The notes under the pieces were generated by a model. It worked only from the letters and a program-made list of their open reading frames with translations. It searched no databases and was not told the origin of the DNA. A stretch of 64,000 nucleotides of DNA from JAPOXR01 sp963664715 (lineage in GTDB: Bacteria > Pseudomonadota > Alphaproteobacteria > Rhodobacterales > Rhodobacteraceae). Numbering within the stretch: the stretch's first letter is position 1; the number at the start of each line of letters is the position of its first letter. This document shows, piece after piece, positions 26,697 through 35,679 of the stretch. The stretch lies in NCBI GenBank assembly GCA_963664715.2, contig CAXXUY010000013.1, positions 1 to 64,000 on the forward strand. The letters are read 5' to 3'. The translations under genes and the position numbers were made by a program.

Positions 26697-28016
26697 TTGA
26701 GCCCGGAGACAATTGCACGACTACTCGCATCCATGAACGCAGGACGTTTGCTGGTGGTTTGCGGAGCTGGTCTGTCGATGGCCACACCAAGCAACCTGCC
26801 TTCCGCACGAGCGATTGCAGAAAAATGCTTTGACAAGTACAGTCTCGAATCTGACCCCAATTGCGACCTCGCATTGCGTGAGGATCTGGAAGCACTTGCG
26901 GAGCATTTTGCTGGCCTGAACACACTAGAGTCCGTGTTCATCGAGCATTTGGTCCCGTGGCCGGATTTCGTTCGACCGGCAAATGCCGGCCACGCCGCCA
27001 TCGCGGACTTCCTTATCACCCGAGCCGCCGTTGCCTGTATTTCCAGCAACTACGACACGCTTATTGAGAGGTGTGCTTGGGACTATGGTTCCGATTTTCG
27101 CGGATCGTTGGATGGCGACGAGGCTACAGTCGAGGCCACTCTCCGAGGCCCATTGCTCAAGTTCCACGGGTGCTCACAGCGGGATCGACTTTCGACGGTC
27201 TGGGCGCCATCGCAGCTTGGCGGTCCGACGATCGCCGAGCGCATAGAAAAGAGCAAAACATGGATGGCCGCAAACCTGAGGCAAAAAGACCTCCTAGTCG
27301 TGGGCTTTTGGTCGGACTGGGACTATCTAAATTCGGTTCTCGGCGCAGCGCTCGTCGACGTGCGACCGCTATCCGTCACCGTCGTCGATCTATCCCCCAC
27401 CGACACCTTGGAAGAGAAGGCTCCTGATCTTTGGAACATTGCTCACGTCGACCATGTCGACTTCGAGCATGTGCTGGCATCCGGTGCTGACGTCCTTGAT
27501 GAACTGAGGCGCGCATTCTCCACGAGTTATCTGCGGCAGGTCCTTGCCGCCGGTCGAAACATTTTTGAGCATAACACCGGCGCTCCTTGCAATACCGACT
27601 GGCTCAAAATGGAGGAATTTGACAGCGAGACACTTTATGCATGGCGAAGAGACGCCGAGGGTGTCTCCAGCGCCGAACCCGTCACTAAGATCCGTCCCGG
27701 TAACTGTGAAGCACTCGGATTTTTCCATCTTCTTTTGCGGCAATCGGGCGCTATTGAAAAAGAGGAGGGCTACGAATTTAATGGGCGAGTAGTGCGTGTC
27801 ATTAACGGTGCCGAGAGCATCCTTGGCTCGCTTCGCGCCCGCTTCGTAGAGCCCTCGGCGGTGATCGCGCCGGACATTGTGGTCGCCGTGGGCGCCACCG
27901 ATCTTGGAGTTCCTAGCAATGTCGTGCGCGGCCGGCGTGCTGGCGACGTTGTACGGCCGGGGTCTGCTGGGGAATGGCTGGACATGCAGGGTGCGCGGGA
28001 GGAGCTAAACATCTGA
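26697..28016 (+). CDS. lmuA: SIR2-domain effector of a Lamassu-type defence system (LmuA-like)
   Basis: A TTG start at 26697 with GAGAGGA six bases before it gives 439 residues; the in-frame sequence upstream belongs to the IS remnant. The N-terminal half is a SIR2-like NADase fold: VVCGAGLSMATPSNLPSA (residues 20-37), ISSNYDTLIE with N118 and D120, and LKFHGCS with the catalytic-type H157. The C-terminal half is unassigned. In Lamassu systems LmuA is the toxic effector, and SIR2 versions are expected to consume NAD+ when the SMC-like sensor detects foreign DNA. The next gene starts on its stop codon (TGATG overlap), so the three genes form one translation-coupled operon. Confidence 0.82.
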   Translation: MSPETIARLLASMNAGRLLVVCGAGLSMATPSNLPSARAIAEKCFDKYSLESDPNCDLALREDLEALAEHFAGLNTLESVFIEHLVPWPDFVRPANAGHAAIADFLITRAAVACISSNYDTLIERCAWDYGSDFRGSLDGDEATVEATLRGPLLKFHGCSQRDRLSTVWAPSQLGGPTIAERIEKSKTWMAANLRQKDLLVVGFWSDWDYLNSVLGAALVDVRPLSVTVVDLSPTDTLEEKAPDLWNIAHVDHVDFEHVLASGADVLDELRRAFSTSYLRQVLAAGRNIFEHNTGAPCNTDWLKMEEFDSETLYAWRRDAEGVSSAEPVTKIRPGNCEALGFFHLLLRQSGAIEKEEGYEFNGRVVRVINGAESILGSLRARFVEPSAVIAPDIVVAVGATDLGVPSNVVRGRRAGDVVRPGSAGEWLDMQGAREELNI

Positions 28017-28546
28017 TGGATATTCCAACGCAAGCAGAAATCGTCCTTAGGGATGCCCATTACGATACTTGGGTTTCAACCGGCTCATCACCGCCGGTCA
28101 CATGCTTTGAAAGCGCCTCTCTTATAGGCTTTGTGCACGTTTTTGACTCTGCCCGCGCTTTGCTGGACGAATGGGAGAAGCGGCAAAGGCATGTTCTCGC
28201 GCGGCATGCGGCTGCACTGCGCGGTGCCGGTGTGAAAGCCTGGAACGTCTATTCCTTGTTTCTCACAGCTGATTCAGCTCCTGACCAAGCTCGCGCAATC
28301 CAAAGGATAGAGGAAGACTTCGAGCTCACCCGCAAGATCGCGCGCGAGTCTGTCCGTGGCGCAGGCGATGTCGAGCGCGCGCTGCTCCCGCTGATTTCCA
28401 TTCGTTCCAAACCGTCATTGGGCGCGTCAAATTTCAACGATCGACTTCGCTCTAGACTTAAGGACTTGCCGCAGGAAGCCGTAACAGCGTTCCTAAGCGA
28501 TACTTCGAGCATTGAAATTTCGCGAATTCTCGGAGCAGAGTCGTGA
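28016..28546 (+). CDS. lmuC: Small middle subunit of the Lamassu-type system (LmuC-like)
   Basis: A 176-residue protein from ATG 28016 (MDIPTQAEIVLRDAHYDTWV), mostly helical. No catalytic motif is visible. Its size and its position between the SIR2 effector and the SMC ATPase fit LmuC, the accessory subunit that joins effector to ATPase (also called ABC-3C middle component in comparative work). It overlaps the following gene by four bases (GTGA). Assignment rests mainly on context; I cannot confirm homology by eye. Confidence 0.7.
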   Translation: MDIPTQAEIVLRDAHYDTWVSTGSSPPVTCFESASLIGFVHVFDSARALLDEWEKRQRHVLARHAAALRGAGVKAWNVYSLFLTADSAPDQARAIQRIEEDFELTRKIARESVRGAGDVERALLPLISIRSKPSLGASNFNDRLRSRLKDLPQEAVTAFLSDTSSIEISRILGAES

Positions 28547-30606
28547 GAATCTACTTTTTGGAGATGAGCGGATTTCGCGGTTTTCGAGACAAGGTACGGG
28601 TCGAATTCGGTCGCGGTTTCACGATTATTACCGGACGAAACGGTGCCGGCAAAAGCACGCTTTGTGATGCCGTCGAATTCGCCATTACGGGATCGATCGA
28701 AAAGTACACGGTCGAAAAAGCGGCAAAAGAAAGCCTCAATGACTATCTGTGGTGGCGAGGGGAAGGAACACCGGCCGCGCACTATGTCACTGTCTCGTTT
28801 CTCACAGATGATGACAAGCAATTTACGATCACGCGTTCCAGAGAGAGAGGCGCCAATCGTACGATCGAGGAAATCCGCGCCGCCTTATGCGCTAGCCCCG
28901 CTCCGGATGACGCACTCCGGCAACTTATGCGGACATCTATAATCCGAGACGAATGGATCGCCGCTCTCAGTCTCGACCTGACCGAAACCGAGAGATTTGA
29001 TCTCGTCCGCTCAGCTCTTGGGGCAGTCGAGGACACGGAATCCGCGGCCAGGGCCAAGGAAATCGTAGTCGCTGCGGACAGGGCAAATGCGCGCAATGAA
29101 GAAAAATATGCTGCTGCACGATCAAGGCTGTCTGACCGCATCGCGCAACAAGCTGAAGCCCAAGCTGCATTGAGCCGATCAGGCGATCTTGCGGCTGCGC
29201 ATCGAAGAGTTTCCGCCGCAATTCCTGATGTATCATCCGACGTCATTTCCCAGTTGGAAAGCGGTCGAAAGGTTCTCGCCGAACGGCGAACCCGACTCGC
29301 ACACATGGGTGAAGCGCTGCAGTTAGCGCGCGAGCTCGCGATTAAACAACAGGCGTTTAACAGCCAGGAAGCGGTAGACGAGAGGCAAGGGGCGCTCACC
29401 GATAGGGATTCCGCGCGAAAGGCCAAGGATGCGGCTGTCGCTGCCGTTACCGAGGCTGAAGAACGGCTCGCACAAGAAGAAGAGGTCGACGCAATCGCTG
29501 CATCCCTCACACATCTCGTTGAGCATGGTGAGCGGCTAGGGCTACATGACGATCACTGCCCATTGTGTGCGGCATATCGGACTTCGGAGGAGTTCTCGGC
29601 CGGTTTGGAATCCGCACGTCGGCGCATCGCGACACTTTCATCCGGCGTTCCAGCGGCCCGAGACGCTGTTGCTGCAGCAAGAGAAAGCGCACGACAGCCG
29701 TCGCTTTATCTCGAAACAACCGAGGCACAGGTTCGCTCCCACACCGAAGCGGAGCAGAGGCTTAGGGCGCAGGAAGAAGCGCATGTCGAATTCTTCGATC
29801 GGATTGGCTTGGACCATAGGTTTATTGGTGACGTCGATAGTCTCGGAATGGAATTCGGTCGTGAACGGAATCTGCTGATCGATCTCGAGCGTGCCCTGCA
29901 CGTCCTGGATGCATCCCAGTACGTATCTCGTATTTCGTCGATCGAATCAGATATCGTCGAGCTCCGCTCCGAGATCGACAATCTTGCCGACGCCGTCAGC
30001 CAATCGCAGAGCGCCGCAACCGCAGCCCGCGAAATCGAGCGAAGCGTAAAACTGGTGAGCGCCGAGATAATCGACGAACGTCTCGCCCAAATCAGTCCCT
30101 TGCTTAACGAGCTGTACCAGCGTCTGCGTCCTCACGCCGATTGGCGCACCATCGATTACAGTATCCGGGGTGATGTGCGTCGATTTCTCAGCCTCAAAGT
30201 CGGTAATGGGCTCAATCCTCAGTTTGTCTTCAGCAGCGGCCAGCGCCGCGCTGCCGGATTGGCATTCCTGTTGTCCGTCCATCTTTCGCGAGGTTGGACA
30301 CCCCTGAGAATGCTCGTTCTTGACGATCCAGTTCAACATATTGACGACTTCAGGGCACTGCAGCTCATGGAGGTACTCGCCGCCTTGCGGGTCGACGGGC
30401 GTCAAATTGTTTGCGCGGTAGAGGACCCTGCACTCGCAGACCTATTATGCCGTCGTTTGCACAGCACGCAAACCACGGAGGGCCGCCGTTTAGATGTCGA
30501 TCTCGGACCAAAAGGGTCCAACGTTGTCATTGGCGAGACGGATATTGCTCCGCTGCCAGTTGGCGTTCTGCGTCGCAACGGAGGTCTTCATGTGGTTGGA
30601 GACTGA
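28543..30606 (+). CDS. lmuB: SMC/Rad50-like ATPase of the Lamassu-type system (LmuB-like)
   Basis: A 687-residue protein with split ABC-type head domains. The Walker A is GRNGAGKST (residues 31-39). Coiled coils flank a Rad50-like zinc-hook motif CPLC (residues 339-342). The ABC signature FVFSSGQRRAAGLAFLLS (near 563-580) and Walker B LVLDDPVQHID (near 590-600) are intact. LmuB proteins sense DNA ends or plasmid and phage replication structures and release the effector. The GTG start at 28543 overlaps the upstream stop. All ATPase motifs look functional. Confidence 0.88.
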   Translation: MRIYFLEMSGFRGFRDKVRVEFGRGFTIITGRNGAGKSTLCDAVEFAITGSIEKYTVEKAAKESLNDYLWWRGEGTPAAHYVTVSFLTDDDKQFTITRSRERGANRTIEEIRAALCASPAPDDALRQLMRTSIIRDEWIAALSLDLTETERFDLVRSALGAVEDTESAARAKEIVVAADRANARNEEKYAAARSRLSDRIAQQAEAQAALSRSGDLAAAHRRVSAAIPDVSSDVISQLESGRKVLAERRTRLAHMGEALQLARELAIKQQAFNSQEAVDERQGALTDRDSARKAKDAAVAAVTEAEERLAQEEEVDAIAASLTHLVEHGERLGLHDDHCPLCAAYRTSEEFSAGLESARRRIATLSSGVPAARDAVAAARESARQPSLYLETTEAQVRSHTEAEQRLRAQEEAHVEFFDRIGLDHRFIGDVDSLGMEFGRERNLLIDLERALHVLDASQYVSRISSIESDIVELRSEIDNLADAVSQSQSAATAAREIERSVKLVSAEIIDERLAQISPLLNELYQRLRPHADWRTIDYSIRGDVRRFLSLKVGNGLNPQFVFSSGQRRAAGLAFLLSVHLSRGWTPLRMLVLDDPVQHIDDFRALQLMEVLAALRVDGRQIVCAVEDPALADLLCRRLHSTQTTEGRRLDVDLGPKGSNVVIGETDIAPLPVGVLRRNGGLHVVGD

Positions 30607-30880
30607 GTGTCGTCTGAGGCCGAGTAGAACCGGTGATCGGATTGCTGGATTTTGCTTGTACCACACGATTGGGGTTCTTGCTGATGCAGCGACGAGAACA
30701 TCCTGGACCATCCGTAAGCTGCAGTTTTTGGCTGTTACAATCCCCGGAAGCTCTGTCAACGGCCGAGGGCACGTTTGGGTAGCACATCACATCAAACCCT
30801 GAACAGAGCTGACTAATAATAGCGGACTTCGAGGGGGAGCAGGTCAAACCCGACTGAAGACCAGATGGCTAATTGGACAA

Positions 30881-31930
30881 CTAGAGCCGTAAGTCGTTAA
30901 GGCGGTCCTCAATCTCTCTAATCGCTGACAGGATATCTTCGAAGTCAGGGGGGGCATCACCGAAGATCATCGCGCGAGTATTGTCGTAGTCGCGGGCCAA
31001 TCTGTCGATCATGTCTCCAACGGGTCGAAGGGAGAACGTGCCCGGTGAGGCATTCGCAAGATCGAAATCCGGTCGGTTGAAGAACGTTCGTGCATGTTCG
31101 ACGCAATCCGCTCCGAGAGCTAGGTCTGCAACCGCGGCAGAGCCAATCTCGGATCCAAGGAGCGAGTGCAAGTCGTAGTAGTGTCGCGAAATCCGTTGAC
31201 CATCCTGGCGCAGTTCTCCGCGCCGTTCGAACCAGCTGCGCAACCCGTGGACAATCACGATCTTGTCCCAGAAGGTCCGCTCCGCATAGATTGTCGTGAC
31301 ATCCGGTACGCTGAGATCGAGTGCTTCGAGGTCAGCGTCGATATAGGGAACGATCGCGACAAGTCGGTTCGGATCGAGTGCAGATTTCGCCCCCGACTCG
31401 ATCTTGACGGCGGCCTGAACATATCCGGTTTCGGATGCATCCACGCGCGGGTACCAGACAAGCAGCGTCTGAGAACTTGGATCGCTATCGTCGATTTCCA
31501 CTTGGCCCGCCCCACCCGTGTCAGCCTCCAGGGCTTCAGAGACGGCAGCAAGGAGTGCGGTAGTGATGTAGCGGCTACAATCGGCGGCAATTGCGTCTAG
31601 GTTCGCCTTACGCTTCTTGTTGGAAAGAGCAGCGATTTCAACCGTGCTTCCGGGGTGACCGAGATCATCCCGGAAGACGGTGACATCAATGTCTTCCGAA
31701 AACCTGTTGATGAGGCCATAGCCCTTTGACAGCGACGTGCCGCCTTTGAACAGAAGACGCGGGCCGCCCTTGGGAAGGCGGTGGTAGAGAGTGTTTAGCG
31801 TCCAGCACATCCAGAAGTCCTTCTCGATGTTGATCAGGGGCGCGCCGAGTCGCTGGGCCGTCGTGAGAAAGAGATCTGTGCGGTCGGTCGGCCTTGCACG
31901 GATGAATTCAATGAACGCGTCTGTGGTCAT
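30881..31930 (-). CDS. abiEii: AbiEii-type nucleotidyltransferase toxin
   Basis: A 349-residue protein of the AbiEii/MenT-like nucleotidyltransferase family, the toxin of type IV AbiE abortive-infection systems. The NTase signature is FKGGTSLSKGYGLINRF (GGTS at residues 63-66) followed by SEDIDVTVF with D80 and D82. Further segments conserved in the family are YAERTFWDKIVIVHGL and HYYDLHSLL. It overlaps the antitoxin gene by four bases. Toxins of this family transfer nucleotides to targets such as tRNA acceptor ends; the target here is unknown. Confidence 0.9.
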   Translation of the reverse strand: MTTDAFIEFIRARPTDRTDLFLTTAQRLGAPLINIEKDFWMCWTLNTLYHRLPKGGPRLLFKGGTSLSKGYGLINRFSEDIDVTVFRDDLGHPGSTVEIAALSNKKRKANLDAIAADCSRYITTALLAAVSEALEADTGGAGQVEIDDSDPSSQTLLVWYPRVDASETGYVQAAVKIESGAKSALDPNRLVAIVPYIDADLEALDLSVPDVTTIYAERTFWDKIVIVHGLRSWFERRGELRQDGQRISRHYYDLHSLLGSEIGSAAVADLALGADCVEHARTFFNRPDFDLANASPGTFSLRPVGDMIDRLARDYDNTRAMIFGDAPPDFEDILSAIREIEDRLNDLRL

Positions 31931-32592
31931 GTGTTTCTCTCCGCACCTGCGGACATGACCGGTTTGCGCAAAATGTCCTGCATCCAGATCGGCATGGCCG
32001 AAAGGCCGATGCGAAGATCTTCGGTGAGCTTTGGCCCATTCTTCTTGTCGGTCAGCAGCTTTCGAATGGTTCGATCGACCTTTAAGCGTTCGGTCTCACT
32101 TTGCATGGCATCGTGGACCCAGCGCAGAGCCTGAACAAGATACATGCCGGGACGCCCTGCCCAGTAGAGACGGCTAGGCGCAGCATGCTTGAAGACGATT
32201 CTTTGGTTGCCTAGCTTGATGGATTTCAGACGGGCGTCGACCAGGACTTCGATCTTGGCTGGAACGGCGTTCGTCAGTCCGAGAGTATTGGCGGCGGTCA
32301 TTCCGTCTACGACAAACCGAGCCTTGTCGCGCCGCGCAACAGCTTCGATGACAGCGCGATAGTCTGGTGCTGACGGTATCCCGGTGAACTTGTTGAGTCT
32401 CGGTTTGTCGTAGAGGCCGCGTTCGATGCGGCGGAGCTCGCCTGACTTGGCCAGTCGCTGAAGTGCCTTGTCGACAGCCTCACGCGAACCGACGTCCGAA
32501 AAATCTCCCGGTGTCCAAACCTTGGTTGGTTCGGCACTGATCCGATCAAGGATCCGAGTGGGCAAAGTCGTTGGCGTTGCGCTGTCTGTCAT
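31927..32592 (-). CDS. abiEi: AbiEi-type antitoxin with N-terminal winged helix
   Basis: A 221-residue antitoxin and transcriptional repressor from ATG 32592 (MTDSATPTTLPTRILDRI); an in-frame ATG at 32610 is the alternative. The N-terminal winged helix (GSREAVDKALQRLAKSGELR with RIERGLYDKP) matches the DUF6088/AbiEi antitoxin family. AbiEi neutralises the toxin indirectly and represses its own operon by binding inverted repeats. A perfect 10-bp inverted repeat lies right at the start codon, consistent with that. Confidence 0.85.
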   Translation of the reverse strand: MTDSATPTTLPTRILDRISAEPTKVWTPGDFSDVGSREAVDKALQRLAKSGELRRIERGLYDKPRLNKFTGIPSAPDYRAVIEAVARRDKARFVVDGMTAANTLGLTNAVPAKIEVLVDARLKSIKLGNQRIVFKHAAPSRLYWAGRPGMYLVQALRWVHDAMQSETERLKVDRTIRKLLTDKKNGPKLTEDLRIGLSAMPIWMQDILRKPVMSAGAERNT

Positions 32593-32636
32593 GTCCGAAA
32601 GTTGCCACATATTTCGGACATAGGCGAGTCCGAAAT
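32591..32636 (-). promoter_or_regulatory. Probable AbiEi operator
   Basis: ATGTCCGAAA (32591-32600) and its exact complement TTTCGGACAT (32612-32621) form a perfect 10-bp inverted repeat with an 11-bp spacer. A third half-site TCCGAAAT follows at 32629-32636. The array overlaps or immediately precedes the abiEi start, the place where AbiEi repressors bind. Confidence 0.6.
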
Positions 32637-32675
32637 TTGCTATGAATTTGGGACAATTGGGCCTGACCTAAAGCC

Positions 32676-34205
32676 CTACTTGGAGACGGCCGGAAGCGTC
32701 AGTGACGGACGGTAGCTACGGTCGACCCCACCCTCGAAGTCAAACTCATAAAGGCGAACACGTCCGAGCACGGGAGCTTGCTGACCAAGAAAAAACGTCA
32801 GTGCATTGGGCGCGGCAATGAACACATGAGAAACAACATCGGCAGGTCGCCCAACTCTTGCCGATCGGATCGCTTCCTTCGCGGCCTGCGCTAGATCAAA
32901 CGCATGGCGCCCCGCCACAACCACATGAGATCCCGACCCTGTCGACGGTCGGAGAACCAGCAACCGCCCGACCGAAGGAAGCTGATCTTCCACATACCGA
33001 CTGACGTCATCCTCAACATCGTGCGTGATACCAAGCGCAACCGCGATATCAGATGCTACCGGATTCAAATCGATTACTGACTGATCGAGGGCCGGCCAGT
33101 CCGGTTCGCTCGAAAAATCGTCAGCCGCCCAGACATTTCGACCATGTGTCCTCTGCTCAAGTTCGACGTCACGTCCGGACTTGATGTTGAGAACACTTCC
33201 GGAGGCAAAGGCCAACGTAGTGTGCGCGTCGAGTGCCAGTCGCAACCTTGGGCGATCTTTAGCTGCGAGCCGCAGAAAACCGGAAAGCTCCGGATAGAGC
33301 GTCGCTAACCAATCGGCCTCGTCCCGGATGAAACGCTCATCGAAAACCGGCACGAGGTTAAGGACCTCATCACAGCGGTCCTCGAGACGGTCAAAGGCGT
33401 GCTCGAATGACTTCACGCCGTACACCTTTGGATGCTCCACCGTCTCGCCGAAGAGGCCCTCGCTCGCGCAACGCTCCCTGAAACTTCCTTTGTCGAATAC
33501 GACACGCCCTTGGCTCATCCACTGAAAGATCAGGTCATCGTAGAGAAACGCGCTTTCGTGGGCCGGGACTCGGCGAAGCCCAACGAAGGCAAAAAGCATA
33601 TCGAGTCGATCACGCAGATCGTCCAGATGCTCGAATGTGTGGCCGAAGGCCAAGGTATTGGCGACAACCCACAGCTCATCCTCATCGATATCCAGATGCT
33701 CCCGCCACGCCTTCCGGACCCTGCCGGAAATGCTGTTGTCGGTCTTGGTTCCATAAAGGCGATCAAGGCGAATGGACCCTGATCGCTGACTGATTAGAGG
33801 ATTGAGCGCATCAGCGCGGTCTAGTTGCCAGTTTGTTACCAGCTTGAATTGCGCACCGGTCCCGTCAGGAGCATTCTGCAGTTGGGCATCTCGCGCGCGC
33901 TGAAGCAAAGAACGTGCGTTTGCGTTGATGAATTCCGGGTTGACCAAGTCTGAGTACCCGTAGGTACCGGGCGACACATGCCATTTACATTGGATATGCT
34001 CACGCTTCAGCGGTTCGCCCGATGAATCCTTCGGTTCCCTTCCGGAGGCATACTCCGTCCAGATATCATCAAAACTTTTTGGGCCGTTTTCGAAGCCGAC
34101 CCGGACGATGGCGCTGCCAGAATCGAGTAAGCGCGCGGCACGAAGCCAGAACTGGCGTGCTTGGTAGGTATCGCCGTCGCGTCTTACGGTCACCGCTTGC
34201 GTCAT
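32676..34205 (-). CDS. cap4: CBASS effector, PD-(D/E)xK-like nuclease fused to SAVED sensor (Cap4-like)
   Basis: A 509-residue protein. The N-terminal region shows a restriction-endonuclease-like pattern: Glu39 in VGFENG, Asp46/Asp47 in KSFDDIWTEY and the QxK motif IQCKWH (Q72, K74), as in the DUF4297/Cap4 nucleases. The C-terminal 150 residues have SAVED features (HVVVAGRHAFDLAQAAKEAI, then HVFIAAPNALTFFLGQQAPV and VRLYEFDFEGG), the domain that binds cyclic oligonucleotides. The predicted role is DNA degradation on binding the CD-NTase product. It is the last gene of the operon, nine bases after the TRIP13-like gene. Confidence 0.8.
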   Translation of the reverse strand: MTQAVTVRRDGDTYQARQFWLRAARLLDSGSAIVRVGFENGPKSFDDIWTEYASGREPKDSSGEPLKREHIQCKWHVSPGTYGYSDLVNPEFINANARSLLQRARDAQLQNAPDGTGAQFKLVTNWQLDRADALNPLISQRSGSIRLDRLYGTKTDNSISGRVRKAWREHLDIDEDELWVVANTLAFGHTFEHLDDLRDRLDMLFAFVGLRRVPAHESAFLYDDLIFQWMSQGRVVFDKGSFRERCASEGLFGETVEHPKVYGVKSFEHAFDRLEDRCDEVLNLVPVFDERFIRDEADWLATLYPELSGFLRLAAKDRPRLRLALDAHTTLAFASGSVLNIKSGRDVELEQRTHGRNVWAADDFSSEPDWPALDQSVIDLNPVASDIAVALGITHDVEDDVSRYVEDQLPSVGRLLVLRPSTGSGSHVVVAGRHAFDLAQAAKEAIRSARVGRPADVVSHVFIAAPNALTFFLGQQAPVLGRVRLYEFDFEGGVDRSYRPSLTLPAVSK

Positions 34206-34214
34206 CTTGTCGCT

Positions 34215-35159
34215 TCAAGCACCAGCGGCAGCATCTTGGAAGGGCGGCGTTGGCCTCATCCCGCGCGTAATCTGGATAGCGCGCGCACCATCGACCGGGC
34301 GTGATGGATAAGCATCAAGGACGAGAGCAGGAATGAGCCGCTGAGTCAGGTCGGAGAAGGTAAATCCATGCGATCTGCCTTCGACAGGTCCGGTCGCCGA
34401 CACCAATTCCCGCATCTGTTGTGAGGTCAGGCCAAGCGGGTCGAGACGTGTAGAAAGAACAACATGTCGCTGCGCGTCGTCGGGCCTCGAGAATTCCAAG
34501 ATTTCAGCCGCCCGCCGCCTGACCGCCGGGTCCAAGGAATTCATGCGATTAGTGCACATGATGATCGCGGCCGGAAATTTCGCGTTCGCGGTTTTGTCAA
34601 CACCCCTGATGAACGCATTGACCCCGGCACGGTCCTCGTGATGCATCTGGCTTGCCTCGCGCGATTGCGCCAGAGCGTCTGCTTCATCGACAAGCAGGAT
34701 GACAGCGCCGCGGCTTCGTCCATCGCCTGTTGCAAGCTTCCCTGCTTCCTGAAGCGTGTAGTCGAAAGCCGCCGATATCAACTGAGTCATTTCACCGACA
34801 CGCCCTTGTCCGCGGGTGGACAGGCTGAGTGGTAAAAGCGTGATATCGATCTTTTCCTGCCGGGCGACTGCATCGCCGATGGTCTCGGCAAGCTCGGTTT
34901 TGCCCGAACCGACGTCACCAGCCAGAACAACCAGCGGCGGCCTTCGCAGAACCGTATCCAAGAGCGCGGCCGCGCCTGGATGATGCCGATCTGCCCATTC
35001 AGTCAATCCATCCGGATTGACCAGCAGACCCAGAACTTTGGCAAGTCTGTCTTTCTGAACGTCGAGCCCAACAAGGCGAGCGAGGCGTTTCTGTTGCTCA
35101 AAATCCGGGTAGAGGATTCGCCTGTCAAAGAGCTCATCAAGTGTCGGTTTTGTGTTCAT
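34215..35159 (-). CDS. cap6: TRIP13/Pch2-like AAA+ ATPase of type III CBASS (Cap6)
   Basis: A 314-residue AAA+ protein with Walker A GDVGSGKTE (residues 81-89), Walker B VILLVDEADAL (DEAD at 158-161), sensor-1 IIMCTNRMNSLD and an arginine-finger segment RRRAAEI. In type III CBASS this ATPase remodels the HORMA protein, disassembling the active HORMA-CD-NTase complex and so damping the response. Its ATG shares a base with the HORMA stop codon. Confidence 0.87.
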   Translation of the reverse strand: MNTKPTLDELFDRRILYPDFEQQKRLARLVGLDVQKDRLAKVLGLLVNPDGLTEWADRHHPGAAALLDTVLRRPPLVVLAGDVGSGKTELAETIGDAVARQEKIDITLLPLSLSTRGQGRVGEMTQLISAAFDYTLQEAGKLATGDGRSRGAVILLVDEADALAQSREASQMHHEDRAGVNAFIRGVDKTANAKFPAAIIMCTNRMNSLDPAVRRRAAEILEFSRPDDAQRHVVLSTRLDPLGLTSQQMRELVSATGPVEGRSHGFTFSDLTQRLIPALVLDAYPSRPVDGARAIQITRGMRPTPPFQDAAAGA

Positions 35160-35671
35160 CAGTTGCCCCGCACGGTGGCCCTTTCGAGGGCGCGTCCGCC
35201 TGATGAATAGGTTCTGTCAGTCGACAAGTACCCGCTGACAGTTGGTTCACCAGCGCCACGTCGGAAGAATGGCAGCCCCCTCTCGAAGGCGTCTTGCTCG
35301 TCACCGGTTAGGAGCTCCCAAGCGCCATTGTAGACTAGGTAACTGTAGAACGATGCACCGGTGATGTCGGCGCCTGGGCGGATTTTGCCCGGATCGTCGT
35401 CAGCGGAACCACTGTATAGATCTTGTGACGTGTATTTGAGCGTAGGCTCAATCCAATACCCATTGCGCTTAAACCCATACCACACGTAATCGAGGAAATC
35501 GGCCTTCACCAGCGCGATGGCCTCGGCCTCAAAATCGGCAATTTTACTATCGGTTGGGCTACCATAGAAGCGCTGCATGCGCTTGAGGTCGGTGGCAACC
35601 TTGGCCGCCAAATGACGCGCATGGGTCACCGTGAAAGTGGTACTTTCCGAGACGGTCAGACTATAAGGCAT
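35159..35671 (-). CDS. cap7: Bacterial HORMA-domain sensor of type III CBASS (Cap7)
   Basis: A 170-residue protein from ATG 35671, which has GAGGAAG before it; an upstream TTG at 35683 is less likely. The start MPYSLTVSESTTFTVTHARH and AAKVATDLKRMQRFYG matches the bacterial HORMA family. The C-terminal region (SGYLSTDRTYSSGGRALERA) fits the mobile safety belt. In this system HORMA binds a closure peptide or phage protein, then binds and activates the CD-NTase. It sits between the cyclase and the TRIP13-like gene, the standard order. Confidence 0.83.
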   Translation of the reverse strand: MPYSLTVSESTTFTVTHARHLAAKVATDLKRMQRFYGSPTDSKIADFEAEAIALVKADFLDYVWYGFKRNGYWIEPTLKYTSQDLYSGSADDDPGKIRPGADITGASFYSYLVYNGAWELLTGDEQDAFERGLPFFRRGAGEPTVSGYLSTDRTYSSGGRALERATVRGN

Positions 35672-35679
35672 GCTCTTCC

